A stretch of DNA of 64,000 bases, taken from assembly GCA_900239685.1 (NCBI GenBank), contig OENT01000504.1, positions 35,773 through 99,772 on the forward strand, written 5' to 3'. Both the position numbers and the translations under genes were made by a program. Origin of the DNA: Rotaria macrura (lineage: Eukaryota > Rotifera > Eurotatoria > Philodinida > Philodinidae). Numbering within the stretch: the first letter of the stretch is position 1; each line of letters starts with the position of its first letter. Under the pieces are notes generated by a model. That model did not search any database, was not told the origin of the DNA, and saw nothing but the letters and a program-made list of their open reading frames with translations. Shown in pieces: positions 1 to 10,381 of the stretch.

Positions 1-1200
1 TTAAATCACAATGAAACGCATTCAGCTGGGTATTCAAAGAATCAACTGCTATTTTTCTTTGGAAAAATATGGATAAATATGTTTTCAACATTGTAGCGTT
101 GTGACAGTAACGTAAATCGTATGCTCCTCCTGTCTCAATATTTTCGACCGCACCTGTAAAAATTGCGGAGCTTTTAGGAATTTCTTTTGTATTTTCTGGA
201 TTTCACCAAATTTTGTTCTCTCGTTTTCATGACCAATTTCAATGTCTAGATTCCATTGTAGGTTTATTAATTACAGGCTACAGAATACTACGTTCTCTTT
301 AATATTGTACAACATCACATACTTAGTAGATGAGATGTGGATGACAGAGTGTATAGTTTTTTTCTATTCCAAACTGAATTTTGACAACAAATCCGCTTCA
401 TTTTTGCAAATAGCGAGGGACTAGAGGATCTAAAAAGGGCAGTGTCTTCATTGAACTATAACGGTGCAAGCAGTCAAAACTACATGTAAAAGTCAACTAA
501 CCTTAACAAGCTACATGTATATTCGACAGGATGTCATTCTCTGTTCATGTAAGCCTAGCAGGCTTACAGTAGCCAGTTAAAATACAACTTGTACGATCCT
601 CATTTTCACTTACAGACAGGGCTATGGTGACTCAATACTTATTCTTTACATACTAGTAATTGATTCCTGAATATCCTCTATCACTTGTTTCATTGTGAGT
701 GAAACTAGACGACTTTAATGGCGGGTTCACCAGAAGACCGACTTACAGAGTATAACCACCGAAGCAGAAATATGAAATTGATGCATTAAAACCTCTCCGT
801 TTTTATTTGATCCATTGCACATAGTGAAAAATGTCTGGAAATTTGTGTTTTAATGCTGCCTTTTTTCTTCATTACGTGCGATGCGTTTCCATGGACTAAA
901 AAATTGGAACAATAGACGTCAGCATGTTTTCATGCCAGTTACATGTACTATTAGATATTGAACTGCGTTGTTACTTTTTCTGTTTTTTTCAGTGTAGACT
1001 GGATCGAAGATACTTAAAATTACGAAGCAGTCAACTCGCTTCTAGACTGAAATTACTGACCTCTTAAACATTAAAGTTTCTACGTAGACTGAACGAAACG
1101 GATTCATATTTGAATACTTCTGCAGACTAGCGAACGCCATGCACATCATATGCCCTGATATAGTCACCACCTAATCTCGACGGGTGACTGGACAATTGAA
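1..1200. other. Intergenic, nothing recognised
   Basis: No convincing coding exon, RNA gene or repeat was seen. Open frames here are short (60 codons or fewer) and have no recognisable motif. Confidence 0.4.
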
Positions 1201-1202
1201 TA

Positions 1203-2737
1203 CACACCGGAAAAAAGGTGTCACACGAAACCTCTGAGGTTTCGTCAAGTTTTACTATACTATATAAGTGTCCCTAGGGTCATACGACACCTGTAAGAGG
1301 TTTATAAATATCCAAGGTTTTGTAAAATTCTTTACAGAGTTTTAAAATATAAAAATGTTTCGTCCTGAATCCTTTGAAATTTACGTTACCCCTCAGCTCT
1401 GGTAAAAAAACCTTTTGAGTTTCGTATTCAAAATGCTTTTTTAATATTCCTCGTGTAGAATTAGGGCTGGGAAGTTGCCGATACCAAGCCGCTACGTTTC
1501 CAAGTAGCTGGTAGCTTGTCCGTTACCAATTACCAGGTAATAGGTAACTTCTCCGTTACGAGTTACCTGCTTATGCTGACGGCCGCTACCAGTTATTGGG
1601 TAACGGACTAACGGGATAAAGCGCTCCTCTAGCTATCATTAAAAGAGGTTTTCAAGAAAAGTAACAAAATTCTATACAGTTCGAGCAAAGTATTTCAGGC
1701 TCGGAGAATCCATTTGTGAAATCTCTATTTTCATGATTTCGAGTTCATATTTTTCGAAAAACGTTTTTTCTTCCACAAAAATTTCATGTGTTTCATTGAA
1801 ATTTTGTTTTTTCTCAGGAAACCTGTTTCTGCATTCAAAGATAGGTTATCTGATAAAAAAGTGAAAGCCAACATTTAAAAGATTCCGGTATGAGAATCAC
1901 ATTCTCTCAGTCTGACTTTCTTTAGTCAAACGTTTTAGAATTTCGTTGTTTTTCATGAAAACCTTCTTTCCTAATAATTGGAGAAGTCGTTAATTCCGTC
2001 GCTCCGTTACCGTTATCGGGTAACTGGTAAGGGAAACGTTACCCATTACTTGATGAAATATTTTATTTGTATCTAGATCACTTGTCAGATGAACAAATAA
2101 GATTGGTGAGTTTGATTTTCGAAGTTACAATAGGATGAAATGGTTCTTTCCTATTTAGGTCAAACACCCCAGGCGATCGTTTCGTCCACTGGAATCTGGA
2201 GGAACTACCAGAAAACAGACCTGAAACTTGTCCTATTCTGTAGAAAAACACATGGTGCCACTGGAACATGGAAATAGTGTCCTGATCACAAATTTTCCTG
2301 ATTTTTTCTAGTAAGTTCCGACTAACTTGCTGTGTCTTTCCGCTAGATGTGGCACAAATCATGGGAGAAAAATTGGGAAAGTTTGTGTTCGAAATACTGC
2401 TTCCATGTTCCGGTGATATCATGTATTTCACGACAGGATACAGTGATTCGCAGTCATCGTTCCTGCGATTTCTAAAGAATCCGATTCGTTTTTAAAGAGT
2501 GGGTGGTTTTTACATTGAATGTCGGTGGGAAAATACTTCCGCAATGGTGTACAGCATTCGGCGAAACTTTCATTCAGTGTTGAATCATGAATTGTACAGA
2601 ACGTTAAGTACAAAAGCTTCGTTATCAACTATTAAAAATTAAGACTTTTTATGAAACTTCAAAGGATTTCGATTTCTTTGCAAAAATTGGAATCTTTTAG
2701 GGTTTCGTGTGGCACTTTTTTCCAGTGCACTGATAAT
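1203..2737. mobile_element. Foldback/TIR element, about 1.5 kb
   Basis: The left end (CCGGAAAAAAGGTGTCACAC, near 1207) recurs inverted at the right end (GTGTGGCACTTTTTTCCAG, near 2708-2726), so the block is bounded by imperfect terminal inverted repeats of roughly 25 bp. The interior holds a GTTACC-rich stretch (about 1460-1620 and 1990-2050) that looks like a second, partly palindromic insertion. It also holds a segment (about 2180-2500) homologous to one near 30260-30570. No transposase was recognised. Exact ends and the target duplication are uncertain. A TA sits beside the left end and a CA at the right. Confidence 0.55.
2180..2500 (+). repeat. Dispersed repeat, copy 1
   Basis: Aligned by eye with about 30260-30570: both contain GGAACTANCAGAAAA, then CTGNAGAAAANCACNTG, then GGATACAGTGA followed by TCCGATT at similar spacing. 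Conceptual plus-strand translation gives a short shared string (GYSD-x-Q-x-SF), but frames break in both copies. It may be the relic of an element-encoded gene. The two minus-strand open frames at 2078-2628 are probably not genes. Confidence 0.5.
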
Positions 2738-2739
2738 TC

Positions 2740-4680
2740 GTCCAATGGATAGTTTGTCGCGATGAACTACTTACGTGAGAATAATTTCCTCAAATTGTAC
2801 GAAAGAAACAGTATATCACTTTCTGTAGACATGAACGAATCTGAATGCGAGAAAGGAAACCTCGTACGGACAAGGCAGAGCTACCGACTTATGTTTATTC
2901 TCAGGCGCATGTAAGTGGCTGTAGGCATCCTGGGTCGTCAGTGCAAAGTTAGATGGGCCTGGAGGCACCAGTTGGAACCGAGTGGCTCCTATAAGTGCTC
3001 ACAAGTGTTTGGGGCCGCATATAGACGCCTGAAGATACGCCTAAATATGAAGCATCAATCTTGCAAATATGATGTTTGCTTTCTTACATTGAGGCTAATT
3101 TCTGTCTAGGCAAAGTGACCTATTGAACTTGTCATACAATCGGTGGACTTTGGTTTCATGTAGGTAGGTGACCACGAAAATTTTTCTAAGCGAAGAATTA
3201 ATCTAGTACCATCTCGACAATCTTGTCGATCACTATATCTCTGTCACAACATAATTCATGCATATTCTGAAAACTCGTCAAAACTGGATTGTTTTACATA
3301 AAATTCAAAAGAGAAAACATTAGCTAGAGGAGTTTTACGAAGTTAACTGTCCAGGAACAGTACATTTTATTAAGTCATACGAAGACAAAGTAAAGCTATG
3401 CTTAACTACCTGATGAGACCCTTAAACGAGGTCGAGAAGCGTCTTAGTTTGTTTTGACTCATCTTTATCCTCATACATGCATCTGAACCAATGGATTTTC
3501 GAATGTTAATATGAAGGTAGTGCCACATAAACTTGACTGTCAACTAACACAATTACCATCACGATCGTAACGATCAAGAGCATAATCAGCGACATAATCA
3601 GCAGCATTATCAGCCATATGACTACTATGAAGAATAGCAAGACCATAATAATCATGTGCATTACATGTACCAGCATCAATAGCAGCCAAAGCGGAAGCGA
3701 AAATACGATCACGAACACTAGCAAAATGAGAGGCAGCAATACAAGCAGCACTATAATCAATATCATCAGTAAGATCAACACGATGATTATTATTATAGTT
3801 GTCTGGTTGGACGTTTTGGGTGTTTGTGGTTTTTATTTCGTGTTTGTTTTGCTCTAGAAAACATATTTAAACATATATATGATATGTTCATTAAAATGAA
3901 AGAGATTTTCTGCTAGGTGGTGTTGGATTATTGACGCATTCGTGTATGAGATGAAGAATGAAAATTCGGAGATTTTGCTGTCTTCAGTTATTGAATTCTT
4001 AAGTTTTATTTTATGCAATATCAGTTTCACAAGTTGATTTTAGTTGTATTCCATGGCGCATTTATGAGAAATGAGCTAGACTATTGACGAGCTTTCGGAG
4101 AGGGATTAGTTTAGTTTTTATGTGATAAGGTATTCTTTGGGTAGAATTTTGAAGAACTGGTATTTTTCTTTTAGTTTTTGAATGCATTGTATGTTCATTT
4201 CTATGATGATGTGTATAGTGAGGAAACGATTTCCTTTGATATCACGGAGCTTACTCTAGCTCTTATTGAAGGGTGAAGAGGTTTTCTTGCAGTTGTGATG
4301 GGTGTTTTCATTGAATGCAAGTCCATGAAGGCTGCGAGTATAATTACAATACTGATTATCTACATTGATTACTAAGTTAATGGATAAAATATTTGTTCAG
4401 TGTCATTATTCGAGACTTTGTTAGTCTATCGCTCGACATTGAAGTGCTAAACTGAAATTTTGTTGCTAACTGAAGTACAGTTTACTCATAGTTATGTACC
4501 ATATCACTATGATCAGATTCAATTTTCGATGATACAGTTATACATGTATTTAGACTATATTGATGTTTTCGAAGATATTAATGTAATTTACACTGGCTGG
4601 CGCAAATGAAACTACAAAATAATTCGAAACAAATGAATTACATAATAATTCTCTTTCCAATATTTTCTATGAAAATAGTC
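2740..4680. other. Intergenic with A/T-rich trinucleotide-like tract
   Basis: About 3540-3800 is a degenerate simple repeat built from ATC/ATA/AGC triplets. It opens hydrophobic frames on both strands that are artefacts of composition. Nothing else was recognised in this stretch. Confidence 0.4.
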
Positions 4681-4780
4681 ACCAGGGTCTACCAGGGTGT
4701 GGGTATGGGTATGGAAATGTCGGTATGAGCATCCAGCAACGTTGTACTTTTATTCATTGATACCCACACCCACACACTTG

Positions 4781-5098
4781 TAGACCCTGGTAGACCATGG
4801 TAGACCATGGTAGACCCTGGTAGACCATGGTAGACCCTGGTAGACCATGGTAGACCCTGGTAGACCATGGTAGACCCTGGTAGACCATGGTAGACCCTGG
4901 TAGACCCTGGTAGACCATGGTAGACCCTGGTAGACCCTGCTAGATCCTGGTAGACCCTGGTAGATCCTTTTAGACCATGGTAGACCCTGGTAGATCCTGG
5001 TAGACCCTGATATACCCTGATGGACCCTGGTAGACCCTGATGGACCCTGATGGACCCTGGTAGACCGTGGTAGACCCTGATATACCCTGATGGACCCT
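4781..5098 (+). repeat. 10-bp minisatellite, TAGACC(C/A)TGG
   Basis: About 32 tandem 10-bp units. The first 14 or so alternate almost strictly between CCC and CCA variants; the CCA units form CCATGG. Later units degenerate (TAGATCC, TATACCC, TGGACCC). Two inverted units (CCAGGGTCTACCAGGGT) precede it near 4682-4699, next to a TGTGGGTATGGG tract. That tract is itself mirrored at 4761-4777, so the array sits at one side of a small inverted repeat. The period is not a multiple of three, so it is not coding. Confidence 0.95.
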
Positions 5099-5138
5099 TT
5101 TTGACTGTGGGAAAGTTTAATTACGCTGGGAAAAGCAG

Positions 5139-5141
<3 letters not shown>

Positions 5142-5173
<32 letters not shown>
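5142..5173. repeat. (AT)n microsatellite
   Basis: An uninterrupted AT dinucleotide run close after the minisatellite. Similar short (AT)n runs lie near 12884-12902, 18787-18806 and 46934-46955. Confidence 0.95.
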
Positions 5174-5180
<7 letters not shown>

Positions 5181-5790
5181 GTAGTTATATGACGACGATT
5201 TTATGTAATACATGTATTCATATTATACATGCACGTTTATGTATTTTTCTCAGTATAGTTATATAAAGATATAGACTGTATAAAGTATTTAGTATAGATA
5301 AATTTAATAAACTAAAAAGATCTAGATATAGAAAAATATTATAGGTACCTAAGTTATCATAAATATATACATTCATTTTGAAAAGATCATACGTATAGAA
5401 TATGGAGTTTTGAATTATTTTGTAATTCATTTGCGTCACGAAGTCCGTGATGGATATCATCCTAAAATTAAGCAAAATCCTCCTCTCTTAGTGACAAGTA
5501 TTTATGAAAAACCTAGAATTTTTCGTGGGTCAATGAAGAATTCATATATGAAGCTATATGGATACCCACTCTGTCAAATTTATCCTGATAAATGGGTCTC
5601 AAAATTCTTCACAATCTTCTGCAAATGCATGAAATCTAGAGCAAAGTGTACGAAATTGTTCGAAATGAATTTATCTAACCCTTGAACAACAAATATCACA
5701 CATCGCTAGTGTTAGAATAGAAATTGGGTAATCATAGACCTGGTCCGATCATAAAACACAGGAAAGCTAGTAAGTCAGTCACTAAAATAA
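5174..5790. other. Intergenic; one unassigned open frame
   Basis: The frame at 5410-5685 (plus, 91 codons, no clear ATG context) reads as a protein-like stretch. It has no motif I recognise and no supporting splice sites, so it is not called as a gene. Confidence 0.3.
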
Positions 5791-5791
5791 A

Positions 5792-6002
5792 CGGTTTCCC
5801 AGAAAACCAAAGAAAAACGTTTGCGAGGGTTCGAAAACCCATTTTTTACCCTCGGAAACTCTTCCAAACGTTTTCGAACTTCGGAAACCATTTTGTGTTT
5901 CCGAGTTTGTTACTATGGGAAATCTTTTAAGAGTTTCTGATGGTAAACATGGGTTTTCGAACGCTCGCGAACTTTTTTCGTTGGTTTTCTGGGAAACGTG
6001 TC
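5792..6002. mobile_element. Small foldback (MITE-like) element
   Basis: Arms starting ACGGTTTCCCAGAAAACC and ending GGTTTTCTGGGAAACGTGT are inverted copies. Further inside, GGGTTCGAAAACCCAT faces ATGGGTTTTCGAACGC. The middle carries short GGAAAC/GTTTCC motifs like those of the small element inside the LRR intron at 63584-63727, so the two are probably related. The open frames on both strands here are palindrome artefacts. Confidence 0.7.
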
Positions 6003-6639
6003 TTTTTAGAGAGCAGCTACTTGATTTATTTTTACAGATTATATGACCATTGTAAGTCACTGTAGGGATTGACCATTAATCAGAGAAAATCAATGGAAGT
6101 TGTGCGATCAAGCGTAGACCCGAGCTAAAAGTGGACACCACAACGAAAATTGATCCCAAAAAACCAAGGAGTTAATTACGATGTTGTAAGAGAATTTGTG
6201 CCGAAAATCGAACCGGCACTTTAAAATCCATTAAAAACTGACGAAAGACTAACAATAGACACTTAGCTTTAGAATTGAGTGAGATGAACATTTTTTCATA
6301 GCGATGAAAATATGGGTTTGAGACAGAACTATTGGTTGTCGTAATCATGTCTCGATTTAAGAAAAATTCTAAGTTGTGGCGTAGAAAGAATTTGATAGAT
6401 ATTGAGCTGCAGTCTTACTCGTCGCTAAGGCACAATCCGATCACCCTGTTTTGTGACAAAAATCTTCAGTATTTGAGGTATTGCTTATAGTCAGTCATAT
6501 TTTCGACTGATCAAGTTGAATAGTACGGATCAATACTCAACACTAATGATGACCTGATAACAAAGAAGACTAGAAGAACTTAGAAAAAAGCGCTTCTCAT
6601 TTTGTAAATACGACTTGAGTGAATAGAATGGGATTGCCT
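6003..6639. other. 3' flank of the first WWE/ART gene
   Basis: No independent gene seen. A last exon of the minus-strand WWE/ART gene could lie here, because that gene's apparent stop overlaps a consensus splice donor at 6647. Acceptor-like sites exist on the minus strand, but none was clearly better than the others. Confidence 0.35.
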
Positions 6640-7707
6640 CTACTTACCATTAAATCTTTGTTTTAGTTGTAAGTTGATCACACGTTTGTTTGTCTTTTCG
6701 TCGACTTTCACGCTTCGAACACGGAAGCAAACACTTGGCATAACAAGTTCTTCCTCTTCGTCAGGGTATTCAGACACACAGCTGATATCCGCTGTAAAAC
6801 CAAATAATACTTCCATGATAAATAAAGTATTTCCAAGCTCTTCTACTTTTCTGCGATTGCGGCTACACGATGTAAAAGCTTGAAATGATCTATATTCGTC
6901 GTGATGCTTTGCCATTTTTTCATAAGTAGCTGCCTGTTCAACAGTCAGATTGGCTCCTTTATAAAGTATCATTTTTGTTTTCATTTTAGCATTGAAGGGA
7001 TCATCCCAGAGAATTAAGCAAAACGGTCCCAATGTAAGAACTTTACTTCTCCAGATGTGCTCATGCTCTTCATCTCCTATGAATTGCATGGCCTCATTCA
7101 TAGTTTTGTACAAGAAACTTTCCAAGGAGTAAATATAAGCACAACATTTCCATACTTCTTTCATTCCTTTTCCTTTTTTCTCTATGAGCATATTGGCCAA
7201 TTTTTGGGCTTCACGTTGTTTTCCTATTAGCTTGCCTTCTGTAATAATACCGTTGGCGGCTTGTTCAACAAGCATTGGGACGAGTGCTTCGTCTTTGGAA
7301 GGTAACTGTTCTTTTCTCAGTTTCAAATATTTTCTCACGTCTATTATGAAGGGCGAAATCCAGCCATATTGAGCACCAACGGAACGTTCCGGCGAAATGG
7401 GATCGATCATAAAACGTTCTTTTCGCAAATGTTTATCATCCATTTTATGCTCCATTCTTCGTATAGGTCTTGGCTTGTATTCATCGTCGTTAGAGATTTG
7501 AACGTTATGTTTAAAATTGACGAAGAAGTCATCCAGTATGGCTCTAGGTTGCTTGTTCAAGAATGCTTCTTCGATGATGAGATTTTGGACATCGGAAAAA
7601 TAGTTCCACTCGACTTTCTCAGACTTTGACTGTGGGCTTGGATTTGACTGCCACATCCACCCAATATCTTTTGAAGAGTTCAGAGTCGTAGTATTTCCTT
7701 CAGCCAT
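6640..7707 (-). CDS. WWE domain + ADP-ribosyltransferase (ART) protein, copy 1
   Basis: 355-residue open frame. Residues about 15-50 (W17, W19, W34, then YFSDVQNLIIEEA) fit a WWE domain, a fold that binds ADP-ribose-type ligands. Residues about 95-345 fit the arginine-specific ART fold (PF01129 type), whose members transfer ADP-ribose from NAD+ to proteins. The R-S-ExE triad can be followed: the first position reads LYKGANL, so K250 replaces the usual arginine. S280 lies in FTSCS, and acidic E317-E320 precedes LVMP. The paralogue at 32838-33914 keeps the arginine, so this copy may be weakened or inactive; that is inference. No signal peptide, so probably intracellular. The terminal codons (GGT AAG TAG) contain a perfect GTAAGT donor at 6647, so a further 3' exon is possible. 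Confidence 0.85.
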   Translation of the reverse strand: MAEGNTTTLNSSKDIGWMWQSNPSPQSKSEKVEWNYFSDVQNLIIEEAFLNKQPRAILDDFFVNFKHNVQISNDDEYKPRPIRRMEHKMDDKHLRKERFMIDPISPERSVGAQYGWISPFIIDVRKYLKLRKEQLPSKDEALVPMLVEQAANGIITEGKLIGKQREAQKLANMLIEKKGKGMKEVWKCCAYIYSLESFLYKTMNEAMQFIGDEEHEHIWRSKVLTLGPFCLILWDDPFNAKMKTKMILYKGANLTVEQAATYEKMAKHHDEYRSFQAFTSCSRNRRKVEELGNTLFIMEVLFGFTADISCVSEYPDEEEELVMPSVCFRVRSVKVDEKTNKRVINLQLKQRFNGK

Positions 7708-8070
7708 AATTATTACTTTATTTTCGTTCTTTTAGATTCTATCAGTTTGATCCCTATCACTCGTTCTATTTTTATCTGAAAAACTTTTAAAAAATTCTGT
7801 CGATTTCAAAACAATAAACTTTCCGTTTGTACGAACACGGAAAAACCACGTGTTCAAAGTTTAATAGTATAGTGTAGAGCATTCGAAAAGGTATCTAAAT
7901 TGTTGTTATCTACATTTCTGCTTTTTACAATAGCACAATTTTCTCAAATAACTCATGACTTCTCTCATAGAAAATAAAATTGAACCAATCAGCATAATTG
8001 AATGACGATTGATAAAGGTGTGGGTGGGTGTAATTGGTGAATGGCAACATCACCTATGCTCACACTGTAA
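7708..8070. promoter_or_regulatory. 5' flank of WWE/ART copy 1
   Basis: This is where the promoter and 5' UTR of the minus-strand ART gene would lie. No TATA box or initiator could be assigned. A telomere-like GGTGTGGGTGGGTGT tract is at 8018-8032. Confidence 0.3.
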
Positions 8071-8823
8071 AAAATGCCTTGTATCTTACACGAGACGTTT
8101 CATCCGCCTTAAGTCTTATTTAGACGCGAGACACGTCTTTCTTTTAGACATGTAGTGACCGTAGACAGGAAAGCGTCTTAAGATTCTCTTTCTCGTAAAA
8201 CATTGTACAGTGATTGACCAATAGTTCGAGTTTATTTTAATTTATTTCGTATTTATGTTAATTTATTTTCATAAGTGAATCAAATAGTCTTATTCAGTTT
8301 GTTGAAAATATATAGATTCTCAATCTTCCGAGACCTAATTTATCCGGTGAGTTTTCTTCCGTGAACTATCTCATCTTTTACTGAAGGTGTTGATATTCGT
8401 GTTTTTAGTGTTTGAAATTTATTAAATTTGATTTTTTAGATATTAATTCCCAACTTCTAAATTTGAAGAGGCTCGCATCTCGTGATTTCGTACCTGATTT
8501 GGCTTTAAAAATATAAAAATAATTTTAACGAAATTCCTTTTGTATTCATTTCTAATATATTATTCGTTTATTTTCTAGATGATAAAAAGATGATCAAAAA
8601 TAATGGAATCACAATTATAATTTAAGATTGTATATTTAAAATAAAAATGCGAAAGACTTTTTTAATTTTCCTTTTCTAGTCTCGTCTTGCATTTGGCTAT
8701 CCAGATGATTCCACCAACAGATGGCTCACTAGTTCAAGAATTCATATGCTTTTATATGAACATTAGGTATTAGGAAAAGTATTTTTAATGAAATAAATTT
8801 TTTAGAATTAACTCGTATTCAAA

Positions 8824-9806
8824 TGGGAGACCGGAATTTCGGCCCACGGAACCTCCGGTCCACACTTTGGACTCGAGCCGAAAGTTGGAAAATTTTTCGG
8901 ACCGGATTGAACGGGCCGAAAGTCCTAAAGGAATTTCGGTCCACTTTTATAATTGAACTGGTTGATCTCACTAAAGATACTTGGTATTTTTTAATTAATT
9001 ACTGGATGGCTTACTGCTCTGCAGAACGGTGTACTGCTCAGCAGAACGGCAAAGTGCACAGCAGGACAAAATAGTGTTTTGGGGAATAAATTTAAGTCGT
9101 ATCACTGCTAGAAAGTACAAATGAGCAATGGTAACGGTGGCAATACCATTCTGCATCTACACATGCAAAAATACTTCATGAGTTCCTTAGTCGATATGCT
9201 TCAGCTAGATTTGATCACTGCTCGATTAGTAGTTGGAATCCTAAGAATAATTAATTAAAAACCCCTATATAATGTAAGAGATGAACGCCTATAAATATGT
9301 AGTTGTGCCCACTGAAACTATTAAAGCCATTCTATCGAACTGTCTTCTGATTTTAGAATGATATTTTCAGCTCTCGCATTAACAGCATATTTTACGCATA
9401 TTGGTGCACTTACAGTAGATTTGTAAATATTTGATTAATTTATACTGTTCTTCCCTTTTTAGTGCAATTTTTATTATTCTTCATTCCCAGCCTTTATGAA
9501 TAATAATTTATATACTTAAATTTAACTGAAACAAAAAGATCCATCAATGATTTGATTGTGACTATATTTCTTTTTCACATGTGTACTTATTTAATAAAAT
9601 CGATACTATACAAAACGATCATAACAACAATAATGTTAACATTGACTGAAGCAGATTGCTCTGTGGTTAATCATTCTGCCTAGCACTACGCCATCCAATA
9701 ATTAATTAAAACTACCAAGTATCTTTAGTGAGATCAACCAGTTCAATCATAAAAGTGGGCCGAAAGTCCTTGAAACATTTTGGCCCGGGCCGAACGTTTG
9801 GCCGAA
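8824..9806. mobile_element. Nested foldback element
   Basis: Near-perfect inverted arms: 8943-9012 (including TTGAACTGGTTGATCTCACT) against about 9691-9760. Outside them, a more diverged CCGAAA/TTTCGG-rich subterminal zone is present on both sides. The loop of about 680 bp carries no recognised gene. Confidence 0.7.
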
Positions 9807-9852
9807 AATTCTGTAACCGTTCAAATTATACTAAACAGCTAGAAACGCAATT

Positions 9853-10014
9853 GTAAAAATTCTGTAACATGTAGTCTTTCCTGTTAAACGAATTTCGTCA
9901 CAAATTAGACTTATCGAAATATAATATTTTCGGAGATAATATTTTTTTTTCTAAAATAATATCTCTTTTGACGAATTCAATTTAACACGGAAAAATACAT
10001 GTTACAGAATTGTA
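9853..10014. mobile_element. Small MITE-like palindrome
   Basis: Arm AATTCTGTAACATGTAGTCT near 9858 is mirrored by ACATGTTACAGAATT near 9994-10010. The central ATAATATTTTCGGAGATAAT region is short. It lies inside the larger foldback. Confidence 0.65.
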
Positions 10015-10381
10015 CAATATAGTTTTTCGAGTTATTAAGTATAACTTGAACACGAGTTAAGTCTAAAAAAGAATTATGTTATATAAAATGTTTTTGTAAT
10101 GCCTAATGTCCATATAAAAACATATGAATTCTGGAATTTGTGAACCGTAGGGTGGTAAAATCGTCTAGAAAATTCGGGTGTAAGACACTAGCATAGGCTG
10201 GTGGAAACAAGCTAATCAGGAGAATTTAAGACACGCCAGCGGCTAAAATCCTTTATCCGTTGATAGCTGAAGTGTCTTATTTAGACTTTCATCAACCAAT
10301 CAGAAACAACCTCAAGTGTCTTGTTTGAATGTATGAATCGTCTTATTTATACACTTCATATGTCTTGATTTTTTAGAGTAA

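Larger units (their letters stand above)
8072..10381. mobile_element. Large foldback element with nested insertions
   Basis: Ends CACTGTAAAAAATG (8073) and the inverted TTTTTTAGAGTA (about 10370-10381) match the CACTCTAAAAAA terminal type seen at 19917 and 63584. The arms are long. For example 8719-8770 (ATTCATATGCTTTTATATGA and flanks) is mirrored at about 10100-10150. The centre is occupied by two further palindromes, 8824-9806 and 9853-10014. AGAC/GTCT motifs recur near both ends (8080-8190 and 10180-10360). No transposase was found. Confidence 0.6.

Noticed and set aside
2078-2628. Two minus-strand frames as a gene
   Set aside because: They lie in a foldback element in a segment repeated at 30 kb, with no motif and no shared frame in the second copy.
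3506-3857. Two overlapping hydrophobic or Ser/Thr-rich open frames on opposite strands
   Set aside because: They come from a degenerate triplet repeat; composition alone keeps both strands open.
4781-5098. CRISPR array
   Set aside because: Units are contiguous 10-mers without spacers, in a eukaryotic context.
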